Assembly (NCBI GenBank): GCA_030762935.1
Contig: CM060898.1
Span: forward strand, 97,632,781 to 97,696,780
Direction of reading: 5' to 3'
DNA length: 64,000 bases
DNA from: Hymenopus coronatus
Lineage: Eukaryota > Arthropoda > Insecta > Mantodea > Hymenopodidae
Position numbers and translations under genes: made by a program. Positions within the stretch are counted from its first letter, which is position 1; each line of letters begins with the position of its first letter. Under the pieces are notes generated by a model. It was not told the DNA's origin. It did not search any database and worked only from the letters and a program-made list of their open reading frames with translations. Shown here piece after piece: positions 11,946-22,129 of this stretch.

Positions 11946-12725
11946 TAACTAAACGATTTCTTTTAAAGTTTATCCAAATTAGCATGAATAAAATGTTGTA
12001 AGACTAGTTTAAGGAAGAGTTGATAGAGGTGAATAAACACATACGATTTCTGTACTTTATCTTTAATCCTTAATTTTGTAATAACGTATTCCGATTTTAC
12101 ATTGTACTGAAGCTTCTGACACCAACATGCAATAAATAGCAGCAAAACAGATGAATATGATGATTACTCACCACAGGCTAGCAAAAAAAAACTTTTAGAA
12201 ATGGCACACAAATTTTAACCAGAGAAAAGAACTCTTCTGAGCTATTAATTATAAATACCATTCGCTTCGTACCGTTGATGTCATGCCTGGGGCAATTTCA
12301 TCCCTATGTATAATTAACAAGCAGAAATTTCTGGTGTTGCTCGGAGCTTTGACGCCTTTGATAACGCATTCATTTTCCATACATTTGTTTATTTACACTG
12401 AAATAAAAGACTGCAATTAAATATTGTTGGTATTCAATAGCTTGGATATTATCATATCACATTCATTATGTCAAATTATGCGTTCGTAGTGAACATTGCT
12501 CTACACCAATATTTTCCTGACACGTTCAGCATTATGGGCCAGTTTTTCTTTCTTTTCTAGCTACAGTACCTTATTTTTGACTCGTGACCGGCCGGCCTTC
12601 GGGAGGTAACTGCTCCAAGATGCACGTTGCTGCCGGCCCAATTGAATACTCATAGACCCTAAACTCAAGCGCATAGCGTGCGGACAATTCAAGCGCATAA
12701 ATTTACATGCATACAACCATCACAG
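11946..12725. other. Unexplained spacer
   Basis: AT-rich sequence with a short GC-rich patch (GACCGGCCGGCCTTCGGG near 12590) that does not match another repeat in this window. No gene supported. Confidence 0.35.
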
Positions 12726-13090
12726 AAGGTGTTGGAAATTATGTCCTTGTGCTGCCACGCATCTCACACACCTTTTAAGAAAATTTCCACTAACACATAT
12801 TAATTCTTCTTCTTAAATTGCAGCAATTGTCTTTCAGTTCTTCCAAGTATGCGGATTGTTCCGATATACTATTTTTTAAGCTCTCCCATAAATAAAAGTT
12901 GCACACCATAAAATCTGGGGGTTGCGGTGGCCATAATCCTTTATTGATGACCCTATCTTAAAAAAAATCCTCAATTAATTTCAACGACCGATCTGTTGTA
13001 TGTGCTGTAGCAAAGTCTTGTTGAAAATATGCCTGTGTGCACTCAATGTCGCACAAATATTTCAGGAATGGTTTGATTATTGTATAGCTG
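12726..13090 (-). pseudogene. Tc1/mariner-superfamily transposase, C-terminal remnant
   Basis: The minus strand encodes FQQDFATAHTTDRSLKLIED, the second catalytic Asp motif of an insect DDE transposase family (usual form FQQDGATAHT). After a frameshift near 12958 the protein continues with GLWPPQPPDFMVCNFYLW, the third catalytic motif; the acidic residue of the usual C-D-F-F-L-W is Asn here. The LEELKDNCCNLRRRI stretch follows. Frameshifts, the lost catalytic residue and the absence of an N-terminal half show that it is dead. The same family is seen at 23223-24624. A forward R 3' end abuts it on the right. Confidence 0.75.
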
Positions 13091-13097
13091 TACTGTT

Positions 13098-13312
13098 TGG
13101 TATTTAGCATACTTTTGGTTTTTGAGTTATGGTGCCCACAAACACACACACTGACAAACAGACCACATGGACATTTTTCTAAAAATTCTCTTTTTTGGAT
13201 TCAGGGGGTCTCAAAACATATATTTCCGGTGAAATTTCGGTATCGAAATTTTAGGTGCAATACAGTAACTTCTCTATACATTATGTACACAGTACGCGTA
13301 GAGAAAGTAATA
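13098..13312 (+). repeat. Family R, 3' end
   Basis: Landmarks TTTTTGAGTTATGGTGCCCA, a CA stretch, TTTTTGGATTCAGGGGGTCTC, TTTCCGGTGAAATTTCGG and the terminal hairpin ending CGCGTAGAGAAAGTAA. A clear reference for the R 3' end. Confidence 0.88.
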
Positions 13313-13469
13313 AAATTATTGTTCTTTATTGAGGTGATGCTGTTCTTATAGCTATATACAGAATGATCTTCAAAGCTTGCTGCATAGATTTGTAGCAACA
13401 GCATAATATTGTACGTAATATTAAAAATGTTAACGGGAGGAAACAAAATGTAATGTATATTCAGTGAAC

Positions 13470-13745
13470 CTGTAAGATTCGAAATAGAAATTAAAAGACA
13501 AAATCACTGAGAAAGAGATACAGTTTAAATATTTGGGGGTAAATGTACCAAGATGTTCAAATATAATTGAAGAACATAGCTAACAACTTTGCAGACTAAA
13601 ATATTTATGCTATTTGCGAGATAATGTTTGAAACGATAAATAAAACATTGAAAGTAAAATAAAACTATATAGTACTACAATAAGACCTGTAATAGCGTAA
13701 GGATTAGAAACAAGAGCAGAAAATAGTTAAACGCAACAGTCAGCG
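13470..13745 (+). pseudogene. Non-LTR retrotransposon RT C-terminal scrap (RTE/CR1-like)
   Basis: Forward translation gives a fragment around QFKYLGVNVPR, then a helical stretch and KLYSTTIRPVIAxGLETRAEN. This is the post-catalytic part of reverse transcriptases of RTE/CR1-type elements (usual forms FKYLGV and RPVxxYGxE). Stop codons and frame changes interrupt it. Neither the catalytic FADD motif nor an element end is present, so it is an old internal fragment. The clade is uncertain. Confidence 0.6.
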
Positions 13746-13981
13746 TCACTATACATATGTTACATGCAATGCTAAGTTTAAATGAACTCCATTTTAATTC
13801 TTTTCATTCTTTGTAGATGTTTTTGTAAATTCTTTATTGTTATTCAATAACTAAACGTATAGATTTACCATTTTACAAAAAATTTATTGCAGATTTCTAA
13901 GGACAAGTGTAGCATGACGGCAATGAGACCCAATCAAGTGTTGTGTGCTTGAAGTAAATACTGAAATGTTTGGCAATAAAT

Positions 13982-14307
13982 GTCACCACCACCACTACTA
14001 CTACTACTACTACTGCTACTCCTACTCCTACTCCTACTCCTACTCCTACTCCTACTCCTACTCCTACTCCTACTCCTACTCCTACTCCTACTCCTACTAC
14101 TACTACTCCTCCTCCTACTCCTACTCCTACTCCTACTACTACTACTACTACTCCTACTCCTACTACTACTACTACTACTCCTACTCCTACTACTACTACT
14201 CCTACTCCTACTACTACTACTACTACTCCTACTACTCCTACTCCTACTACTACTACTACTACTCCTACTCCTACTACTACTACTCCTACTCCTACTACTA
14301 CTACTCC

Positions 14308-14340
<33 letters not shown>
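13982..14340. repeat. Long trinucleotide/hexanucleotide microsatellite (ACT / ACTCCT)
   Basis: About 360 bp made of ACT and CCT triplets, mostly as (TACTCC)n blocks alternating with (TAC)n blocks. The + strand of the pure array has almost no G. The minus strand reads (GGAGTA)n, regularly spaced GG pairs that could form two-layer quadruplexes. The long open frames in every reading phase (poly-Leu, Tyr/Ser, Thr/Pro and their antisense forms) are artefacts of the triplet array and not genes. Confidence 0.97.
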
Positions 14341-14529
14341 TGAATTGAACTTTAGTCAAAAAGATAAGCGATCACATGCACCCATGTTCTGCTACCCGTA
14401 ATAATTAGGACGGTTATTAGCACATACATTGAAATCAGTATGGCTGTGGTTTTAAAATTTAAAATTTTCGGGCTGTTTTGCCGTGGTCTGTAGGTTAAAA
14501 TGCGTTCAGTTAAAATATTTCTCCCTAAC

Positions 14530-14561
14530 GTTTCGTCCCTGTCTATGGGGGACATCTTCAG
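14530..14561 (-). ncRNA. Hammerhead-ribozyme-like core
   Basis: On the minus strand the sequence reads CTGAAGA, then GTCCC, a short loop and GGGAC pairing as a stem, then GAAAC. This is the order CUGANGA, stem II, GAAA of the hammerhead self-cleaving ribozyme. Hammerheads are known in the terminal repeats of Penelope-like elements, and this copy lies downstream of the endonuclease end as expected. I could not place stems I and III or the cleavage site, so activity is not claimed. Confidence 0.6.
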
Positions 14562-14673
14562 AGGCACTGCACTCACGTCGCTAACTCGGAAAGAATTACA
14601 TCAGTGCGAGTTACAGACAGTATATATACTCGGGCACTGGTGGGCGGGGTCAAGTGGACAGGTTCTGGTTTGT

Positions 14674-14912
14674 TTATTTGGCCTGGAGGTTGCGGAGCTG
14701 GGAAAGTATAGGGAACCAGGTAGAGTTTAATTTAAGTCCTTCGTCTTTGTTGAAGTTGTTGGTGTTCTTATAAATCTCAATGGCCTCTCTGTATAAACGG
14801 GGAAAATAATTTTTAGTCGTAGCTATAACCTTATCATATTGCATACGGTGGTCATCCAAAGATAAAACATGTTGTGCAACGGCTGATTTTTCAGTTTGTC
14901 CGAGGCGGCAGT
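14674..14912 (-). pseudogene. Penelope-like GIY-YIG-type endonuclease, C-terminal part
   Basis: The minus frame gives CRLGQTEKSAVAQHVLSLDD, then HRMQYDKVIATTKNYFPRLY, REAIEIYKNTNNFNKDEG and LKLNSTWFPIL before a stop. This matches the C-terminal third of the endonuclease of Penelope-like elements, where REAIEI carries the conserved Glu and the Asn-rich N-x-DEGLxLxxxW tail follows. This enzyme nicks the target for reverse transcription. The GIY-YIG motif itself and the whole reverse transcriptase are missing because the copy is 5'-truncated. Confidence 0.75.
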
Positions 14913-14985
14913 TTCTTTAAATTTTAAATTTTAAAACCATGGACACCGGCCGTGAAAGCTTACGCATATATTCAGTATGGCTGTG

Positions 14986-16560
14986 TTCAATCAGTGGCGT
15001 CTTACCAAGTGAGCAGAAGACTGCTCGACTAATTCTCCTGGAGAAACCAAAACCATTTGATGGTGTTGTATCTTATCGCCCCTTCTGGTTACTTAATGTC
15101 TTGGAAAATATACTGTAACATTTGATATTGGCCAGATTTAGAGAGCATATTCAGCAGTACAATGGCGGCTTGTCCATTACCCAGTATGGTCATATTGAAT
15201 GTCGGGCCACTTAACTCGTTACAGAGAGTGCAGAGCTTGCGGAAAAGGGAAGCTAGTGCTTCATGGTAAACGACGATTGTGTGTACTAACTAACCACTTT
15301 GGATATACACAATGCCATTAATTCTGCCACATGGAAGCGGAATTCTCCGAGATCTGTCGGCCGGCAATGTTCCAGGATATCTCTACAACATATTCACTGT
15401 TATCTGGACGATTTTCTACATCCTATGGGTGAGAATGGCCTCTTACGGATGAAGTGTGGTGCACCTCAGGGTTCAGCCCTGGGCCTCATGTTGTGCAATA
15501 TCTATTACGATGGAGTATTACAACTAACTGCCCATGCCTCCGGGAGTCCAGCTTATCGCTTATGCTGATGGCTTAGCCATATTGGCTACTGCCGACGATG
15601 TGCTTACGTTGTAGTTGAATTCTATCTAATCTGCGTGATTGCCTTAAACGACTGTTTGTTACAGAAGAAACTTCAGTTGACCCACCATAATACTGAGGCC
15701 GCGTTGTTAGTAGATGGCCGAAAGGTCTACACTAACCACCTGAAAGTATATGTTTTATCAGTCGTCGGCCAGGAATCCCTGAAATATTTGGGTGTTTATT
15801 TGGGCCGCAATATGTACACGGGATATTATGTGGACAAAGCCGCAGAGAAGGCAAGGTAGGCTAGTGCCCACGTTAGTCGTTTAGTGCACAATGTAGGCGG
15901 CATGAAGACGTACACGACGCGTTCTCTTCTCCGTGGTACTGCCCATTATTTTATATGGAGTACGCATGTGGAGTATGACCTTGGTAGTAACGTATATATC
16001 AGCCGTCCATTAATGCCTACACATCCACTACGGTTTTGCTGCTTTTTGACAGGACTCCTCCGATCATTCTGCTGCTACGGAATGACTTTTGTTGGAGGCA
16101 AATACCATTGGAAGAGTGGAGGTACGCACCCTATTGCTTGCTAAGTGGCAGGAACTTTGTGATGCTGACGATGGGACAGCCACATTGGACATAGCGATTG
16201 ATCAGAGACGTCGCCCTGCAGTCTAATCGTAAACGTGGGGATATAAATGTATACCTTACTCAATCGTTGACGGGACATCGCTGTTTTACCGCCTATCTAC
16301 ATCGTTTTGGTTTAAGTGCTACGTCCGAATGCTATTACTGAGGTAATAATGAATAGCTGAACATACCTTCTTTCACTGTGTTTGGTGCCATTATCAACAC
16401 CATCAGGCTGAGAGCCATCTGGGACTTTAGACACCCAACAGCCTTATTTCTATGATGCTTGCTAGCGCACAAAATTTGAGCATTGTTAGTAGATTGGCTC
16501 GTGCCATTTTGCGCTGTAAGAGAATGGAGGAGAATGGCCACTGAGGCCAGTCAAATTTTA
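14986..16560 (+). pseudogene. R1-like non-LTR retrotransposon, reverse transcriptase and C-terminal knuckle, decayed
   Basis: Fragments in shifting forward frames follow the order of an R1/jockey-type ORF2. A stretch like LLEKPKPFDG and SYRPF precedes the RT (about 15030-15080). DIHNAINSATW follows (15300), then the primer-grip region GAPQGSALGLMLCNIYYDG (15445-15510) and YADGLAILATADD (15560-15600). Further on are KYLGVYLGRNM (15784) and a C-terminal cysteine/histidine region, SECYYC then AEHTFFHC (16325-16385). The catalytic YADD is YADG here, and many stops and frameshifts interrupt the frame, so it is dead. The element normally copies its RNA into a nicked chromosomal site. The Penelope-like insertion lies just upstream. 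No 3' tail or 5' end was found. Confidence 0.8.
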
Positions 16561-16979
16561 AATCGAATAATGTAAGCCAATGATACATTGTATCTTGAAT
16601 CACTTGCGCTTGAATTAATGCTATCTGGGCAGCTCCAAGGAGAATTTCACATTGATTCTTGCAGGAATTTTTTAGTTGGTGAGAATCCAACTTGCCTGCT
16701 GAGGTGTCTTTAAGAGTTTTCACCTGCTGAAAAACTACTACCACCACTATGATTATGACCACGACGACTACGATTACTACTACATTGAGGGCAGTAGTAG
16801 GGAAAACAATGATGGACATTGGAAACATTGGAATAAACATGTTGGCGGAGCAGAGAAAATGCGTTTGATTAAAATAACATCAGAATTACGACTTGCAGGA
16901 AGCAGAAGTGTTGAAAGGACTCTAAAAATATTTTTCTGAATTTTCCCTCATCCTAAGAAGAGGAACGTCCACTAATTTT
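16561..16979. other. Possible retroelement 3' region with short triplet repeat
   Basis: Follows the R1-like coding remnant. It contains a degenerate CAC/GAC/TAC triplet patch near 16735-16790, and nothing else recognisable. Confidence 0.35.
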
Positions 16980-17068
16980 AAGCTCCATGGATCCCGGGAT
17001 CATTTGAGCATTATTACATCGATATCATTCAAAGTCCTATATGACTTACCATATGAAAGGATGTTAAA
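16980..17068 (+). repeat. SINE family F, 3' fragment
   Basis: CTCCATGGATCCCGGGATCA, TTTGAGCATTA and the region to AAAGGATGTTAAACT match the 3' half of the tRNA-like repeat at 50545-50770 (CCATGGAACTCAAGATTATT, TTTGAGCATTAATTC, AAAGGATGAC). The tRNA-like head is missing. Confidence 0.55.
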
Positions 17069-17077
17069 CTAAACAAT

Positions 17078-17712
17078 CTTATGTGTACCATTCACATGAC
17101 TTTATGCAGAAATTATTCTTAAAAAGCTTAAAATTCTATCTACGCTCGTACTTCATGTTAATCAGAAAACATTAGCAGAAATAGTCTTATTACTTGCTTC
17201 CATGCAAGTATAAGCGAAATAAGCGAGTACCATAGGTTGCTGTGTCACTGAAGTTCCTTTGTTTGTATGGGCAGCAGTCCACAAATTCCTGTGTGAGAAA
17301 AGTACCTACAAGTTTTCAAAGCAGAAACCAAAAACAAGGAATGTCTCAAAAACGATGAACTCCACGAAAAAATGTACCTATATAACATATATTATGTGTT
17401 TTAACATTTTTTGTGTAGTAAGTTTTTGTCCATCTCTTACGGTTTAGCAATTATTCAAATTCCGTAAAATTCATCCATGTATAGGGTGGGATTATGGTGG
17501 GGGGGATCTTCTTGAATATCTTTGTGTCACATCCTTTGGTATATAACGGTCTTTTCATTTTTTCTCACACACACGGACATTTTTCTAAAAATGCTTTTCT
17601 CAGCGAATGACAAAACATATATTTCGGGGAAATCTCGACATCGAATTTTTGGGTGCATTACAAACCTTCTCTATCTATTATGTACATTGTACATACGGGG
17701 CTAGAGAAGTTA
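17078..17712 (+). repeat. Family R, internally deleted copy
   Basis: Starts ATGTGTACCATTCACATG and ends at the hairpin TATTATGTACATTGTACATA plus CTAGAGAAGTTAA. The middle is shortened between the TTTAGCAATTATTC region and GGTGGGATTATGG. Confidence 0.85.
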
Positions 17713-17811
17713 AAAATCCAACGAATACGAAGTAACACTCTTGTCGATAGAGAATATGTACGAATCGTAAAAGGCCGCCAATATTTATGATCATTGCAGA
17801 TAAAATCACAC

Positions 17812-17893
17812 GTTTTTGGTTTCAGGGGATTTAAAAATATAGACTCTCGGTTAAGATTCTAAATAGAAATTCTATACCTGGTAGAGAAAGTAC
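17812..17893 (+). repeat. Family R, short 3' end
   Basis: GTTTTTGGTTTCAGGGGATT through TGGTAGAGAAAGTACAT. Only the last 80 bp of R, diverged. Confidence 0.6.
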
Positions 17894-17967
17894 ATATAAG
17901 AGTCCTGTAATGTCTGCAGATTAATAAATAAATAGGTTTGGGGAATAAATTCAAACAAGGGATTTTT

Positions 17968-18950
17968 GCTTTCTCCACTAGATATTACATGTACAAATAC
18001 ACAGTAAGAAGAGAAGGCATTGTACTTCACCCATAATTTGATAGCGAGATTTCACCGTAAATACGTGTTTTAGAGTTCGCTGAATCCGAAAAAGAATTTA
18101 GAGAAAGGTTCGCACTCGCGCATGTGTGTGTGCCTGTAAACAGCATAAGTCAAAACAAAAAGTAAAGGACTGGCTGGAGTATAATCCGGGCTTGTGAGCC
18201 GTGGTCTTCTGGGCTCCTCCTTCTTCCCAGACGGATTATACTCCAGCCAGTATTGACACCGGCCGTGAAAGGCTAAGAATTTCGAAAAAGTAAAGTACTA
18301 CCAAACTTTATATTAAGTTTAGTAGCTTCCAACAAATGTCTTCAGGAAACACCTCCCCCTTCCCGACTTACATTTTACAAGGAAAAATTTTCTAAAATGT
18401 TTATTTTCTCCAAGGAGACTAAGGATTTTGATTAAAATTGCGTATATTAAAGATATTTACACGACAGATAAAATGCATATCTTGAATGTTCTGGGAATAG
18501 CTTCTGAAGACATCTTCATTCTGATTGGCGTTTGCATAACTGGTAAACAGCAAGAGATAGACAAAAGCTTACCGCACAAAAAATGTAGATCTCATTAAAA
18601 ATACAGTTTATGTTATACCTACAGGTGTATTTTTTGTGGAGTTAACCATTTCCGAGATACTTCTTGTTATTGGTTTCAATTTTAAAACAATAATTCTTCC
18701 AGAATAGAAAATTTTCATTCCATGTTCGTTTTAATTCTGACTATGCAAAGAGACTTGACCATCGCTTTAGCCTAGTATATTCCCTTATTTCCCTTCCATT
18801 TGCAAGGAACTAAGTAATAAGATCATTTCTGCTAATGGTTATCTTAATAAACATGAAGTATATAGACGAATAGGATCTTGTAAGAAGAATTTGTAGCAGA
18901 ATATGTAAAAAAAAAAAAAAATCATGTGAATTGAGCACATAGGAGTTTTA
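17968..18950 (-). repeat. Family R reverse copy, interrupted by a Penelope-like insertion
   Basis: Starts CTTTCTCCACTAGATATTAC, then TTCACCGTAAATACG, and runs to the reverse of the R start near 18930-18948. The copy is split by the 18168-18284 insertion at the motif TCAAAAACAAAAAGT; removing the insert and one target repeat restores the R order. Confidence 0.85.
18168..18284. mobile_element. Minimal Penelope-like insertion with inverted arms and 11-bp target duplication
   Basis: About 117 bp flanked by AAAAAGTAAAG at 18157-18167 and 18285-18295. Inverted arms GGCTGGAGTATAATCCG and CGGATTATACTCCAGCC surround a core with CGGGCT and GCCGTGGTCT. After the right arm comes GACACCGGCCGTGAAAG. The core motifs and the end motif are shared with the Penelope-like copy at 14449-14971, but the arm sequence is different. 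It has no coding content. Confidence 0.75.
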
Positions 18951-19744
18951 CCAGTTTTACTAACAAAGTAACAATACACCATTGGTTCAGAAATAAAGTT
19001 TTAGTCATCCCATCAGCCTGAATAACTTTAACTAAGCCCGGATTTTGCAGAGCTGGAAATTTTAGTATCTAAGACCTTTTCGAATTCAGAGTCTATTTGA
19101 GTGTAATGAATCTGCTCGCAATGAAGCAAGTAAACGTCCTTCGTTTTATACTTATTTAAGGGTCTTTGCGGAATAATAATCTCTCGGAAGAGTAAAGGAA
19201 AGAAGAAGACGCACTTTCGGCACGAATCATTGCTACCTACGTCGATATTCCAGTGGAAGAATAGCAGCAGCTCAGTTGAAGTAAATGTAGAAGAAATCAC
19301 CTCAGGCGTAGCTAATGCTGGCTCTAAATTCTGAGCTTCCTTCCAAAAGTTTGTAGTAAAATGGTATTCATTACCAAAGTTGCAGAGTGCACTTGACTAT
19401 TGGCAATATTGTAATGTTGCCCCCTTTTTCCTGAAGTTTTATAACCTTTAAGGCGATTTTCAAAACTCCTGTTGAAAATCAGGCTTTCATTGTTGGTGAA
19501 AACTTTCAACAGTTTGTTTTTCACGTAGTATGCCTTATTATATTTACTTTGTTAATATGCCATGGATGATTTGGCAATGGACGTGTAGACGGCGCTGGTT
19601 CAACGAGAGACTGACCGGTTAAAGAGATAAGGAGAGATAGTAGATGTGTAGCACTCTCGCTAAGCGTAAACACCAGAAACGCTGTTAAGTATCTGTTCTT
19701 TCACACAAGTGTTTGGACAAGGCTGGAAATATATAATTAAGCTG
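18951..19744. other. Unexplained segment
   Basis: Mixed composition. Two minus-strand frames (90 and 66 codons, 19028-19300 and 19324-19524) show no recognisable domain, and no repeat match was seen. Confidence 0.4.
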
Positions 19745-20616
19745 AAAAATCTGATGTGCTCTATTCACATGACTTTCTCTGCATCACTAACAAATTCTTG
19801 TTAAACAGCTTATTCTTCTATCTACTTTATGATAATTGATATACACAGTAGATATTGTCTTAATTGTTTGCTTCCTTGTACGTAGAAGCTATATAAGGGA
19901 ATATAGTAGGCTAAAACGATAGCCAATTCTTTTAAAATCTGGTTGTCATGTGGTTGAAACCAGATTCTATGCATGGTTATAAGTTTACAAATTTCCCTTT
20001 CAGAAAAGTTTAAGTATTTTAAATCTGAAACCAATAAGAAGGAATATCTCAAAAATGGCTAATTGCACGAAAACAGCATATATGACATAAATTATGTATT
20101 TTAACGAGATCTACATTTTTCTCCAGTAAGTTTTTGACTATCTCTTAGGATTTACCAGTTATACAAAATTCAGTAACATTCATCCAAAATAAAGAGGTAT
20201 TTAGAGACTATTCCCAGAAAATTCAAAATATACATTTTATTTCTCATGTAAATATGTTTTGTATACTGCACTTTAATCAAAATGGCTATTCATTTTTGAG
20301 AAAATTAAGATGTTTTAACTTTTTTCCATGAAAAAGGTAGTTTGGGCTGGGGTAAATTTTTCTCAAATCTTCGTGTCGCATCCCTGGAGGATACCGAACT
20401 TCAATACCAAGTTTGATACTTTATGGATTTTTTGTTTTTGAGTTATCGTGTTCACAGACACACGGATACAAAACACACGGACCTTTTTCTAAAAATGTTT
20501 TTATACAGGGGACACAAAAGTGTATTTATGATAAAATCCCGGTGTCAAATTTTTGGGTGGAATGCAATATCTATACAATATGTACATATTACGAGTAAAG
20601 AACGTAAATATGCAAT
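19745..20616 (+). repeat. Family R, full-length copy
   Basis: Begins after GAAAAA with TCTGATGTGCTCTATTCACA, then ACTTTCTCTGC, and follows all landmarks to TTTTTGGGTGGAATGCAATA and the terminal ACAATATGTACATATTACGA hairpin plus GTAAAGAACGTAA. About 870 bp. Useful for building the family consensus. Confidence 0.92.
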
Positions 20617-20799
20617 GCCAGATTTGGAAAACAGATCTTCCAGATGCACTAACTGAGCTGATATTATATTCTGCAACAAAACAGTATTTTTTCGGTAAGC
20701 CATAAGGAGATCTCATATTCATTTCGAGATGCTTATCAAAACTTACTAATTTAGTTACTAACGTAAGTAAATATTGGATGAGAATCGTTCACGGATACC

Positions 20800-21827
20800 T
20801 ATCTCCAATTAGGGCAGTCTGCTACCGTGAACAGTTGCGAATGGAAGGTAATTTGACGTGGGCATCAAAATTAAAGAAAGGGTTGGAAACCATTGGGATG
20901 GGAGACATTTGGATGGCGGGGCAGGAAAACAGGCGAAGAATTTGAAGAAAAATTAAGAAACGTCTCTGTGATATTGACAGACAGCAAATAATTGCGCAAT
21001 GCACAGAGAAGGTGTCATTAGAAGTACAGTCTGGGCTGAAATCGGAGTGGGGTATGGAGCAATACATCAAAACAGGTACCAAACTCATTAGAGGGGCTCG
21101 CGTGGATTAGACTAGGAGCATGGAGGAGCACGAAACTTTCTGACGAGAATGGTACGAGAATCTGTCCCATTTGCGAGGAGGAAGAGTCGTGGACTCACAT
21201 CTTGGCAAGATGTAGGGGTACGGAGGAATGGCGGGAAAAATATCTGCCGCGATTTTTTACCACTGCGAATGTAGGGATAGAAGCATGTTGGACGCTACTG
21301 GCAGGCACGGAAAACATGGACGGGCTAGGTAAATTTATACTTAAGGCAAGACAGCTGAGATCTGAGGAGGCTGCCAATAGAGAAGGGGGGGGGGACAAGA
21401 TCAACTAAACAAAAGTGACTACAATGTTCTACATACATATATATTATGTCATACTTAGGTCACTGTTGTGCTAAGGTTGTATATATTATGTGTATATATG
21501 TCTTTTAAGTGTAATTATCTATTATAAGAGGGTGGATTTATGAAGGTGTACTCTGTGCTGTAAATTTAAATTGCTATGTTTGAATCTCTTTGTATCTTTA
21601 TTTTCGGATTCCCTCTTAATTTTTATTGTTTAATATTGCTTTTGACTGTGTATTTCCTTTGTCTTTTTATTTTCGTGTTTACTCTTTTAATTCTTTGTTG
21701 TGGTTGTTGTTTTAATATTGCTTGTAATGTGTATTACAAAAGCACGTACGGTCTGTGGACCCGTGCGACTGTTGAAATTCAATGTATGATATTGCTATGT
21801 TAATAAATACACTTATTCATTCATTCA
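20800..21827 (+). pseudogene. Non-LTR retrotransposon, 3' end with CCHC knuckle and ATTC-type tail
   Basis: Forward frames encode a C-terminal ORF2 segment (NLTWASKLKKGLETIGMGDI near 20850) and, after a frame change, RGLAWIRLGAWR (about 21090). CPICEEEESWTHILARC follows (about 21160-21210), a C-x2-C-x7-H-x4-C knuckle typical of the end of non-LTR ORF2 proteins. The frame closes at 21408 after about 65 more residues. A 3' untranslated region of about 400 bp follows and ends in AATAAATACACTTATTCATT and ATTC units at 21827, a short-repeat tail characteristic of several insect non-LTR clades. The upstream catalytic RT and the endonuclease are absent (5' truncation). The clade is not certain. Confidence 0.75.
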
Positions 21828-22129
21828 TACTAATAAGTCCCGGGGTTATCTTAGCCAAGTATTGGGTCAGGCTGTTCCAACTGGGCTTTCACCCTAAAAA
21901 CAGCCAATAAATCACTTGCAGGAGTATTTCTGTAGTATGCAATACGCCTCAGCATTGAGGGCAACATATTATAAGCACTGCTGAATCGAGCGTTGAAATG
22001 CATGGGCAAGCTTTGTGATATGATTTTTGCCCTGTGTCATATTGGCAGAGGCTAAATTTTGTGTCGACATTTATTTTAAAAGTTTGCATTAATAATCTCT
22101 ATTACTAGCTGTTTACCGCATCAATTACC
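21828..22129. other. Possible outer part of a mariner element
   Basis: Starts directly at the end of the retroelement tail with ACTAATAAGTCCCGGGG, which resembles inverted-repeat ends of some irritans/mellifera-type mariners (ATAAGTCCC). The remainder to the transposase remnant is not recognisable. Confidence 0.35.

Larger units (their letters stand above)
14449..14971 (-). mobile_element. Penelope-like retroelement, 5'-truncated, with target duplication
   Basis: A 3' portion of a Penelope-like element lies on the minus strand. It is bounded by the 14-bp direct repeat TCAGTATGGCTGTG at 14435-14448 and 14972-14985, which I read as the target duplication. Within it, the 20-bp inverted repeat GGTTTTAAAATTTAAAATTT lies at the left edge (from 14448) and again, inverted, at 14919-14938. 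The conserved end GACACCGGCCGTGAAAGC follows the right arm. The same layout, with a different arm sequence, recurs at 18168-18284. The element carries an endonuclease fragment and a hammerhead-like core, annotated separately. Confidence 0.82.

Noticed and set aside
13897..14401. Long open frames in both strands (poly-Leu, Tyr/Ser, Thr/Pro, Val/Gly, Ser/Arg)
   Set aside because: They are produced by the ACT/ACTCCT microsatellite. A triplet array without stop codons is open in several frames, with no start context or conserved domain.
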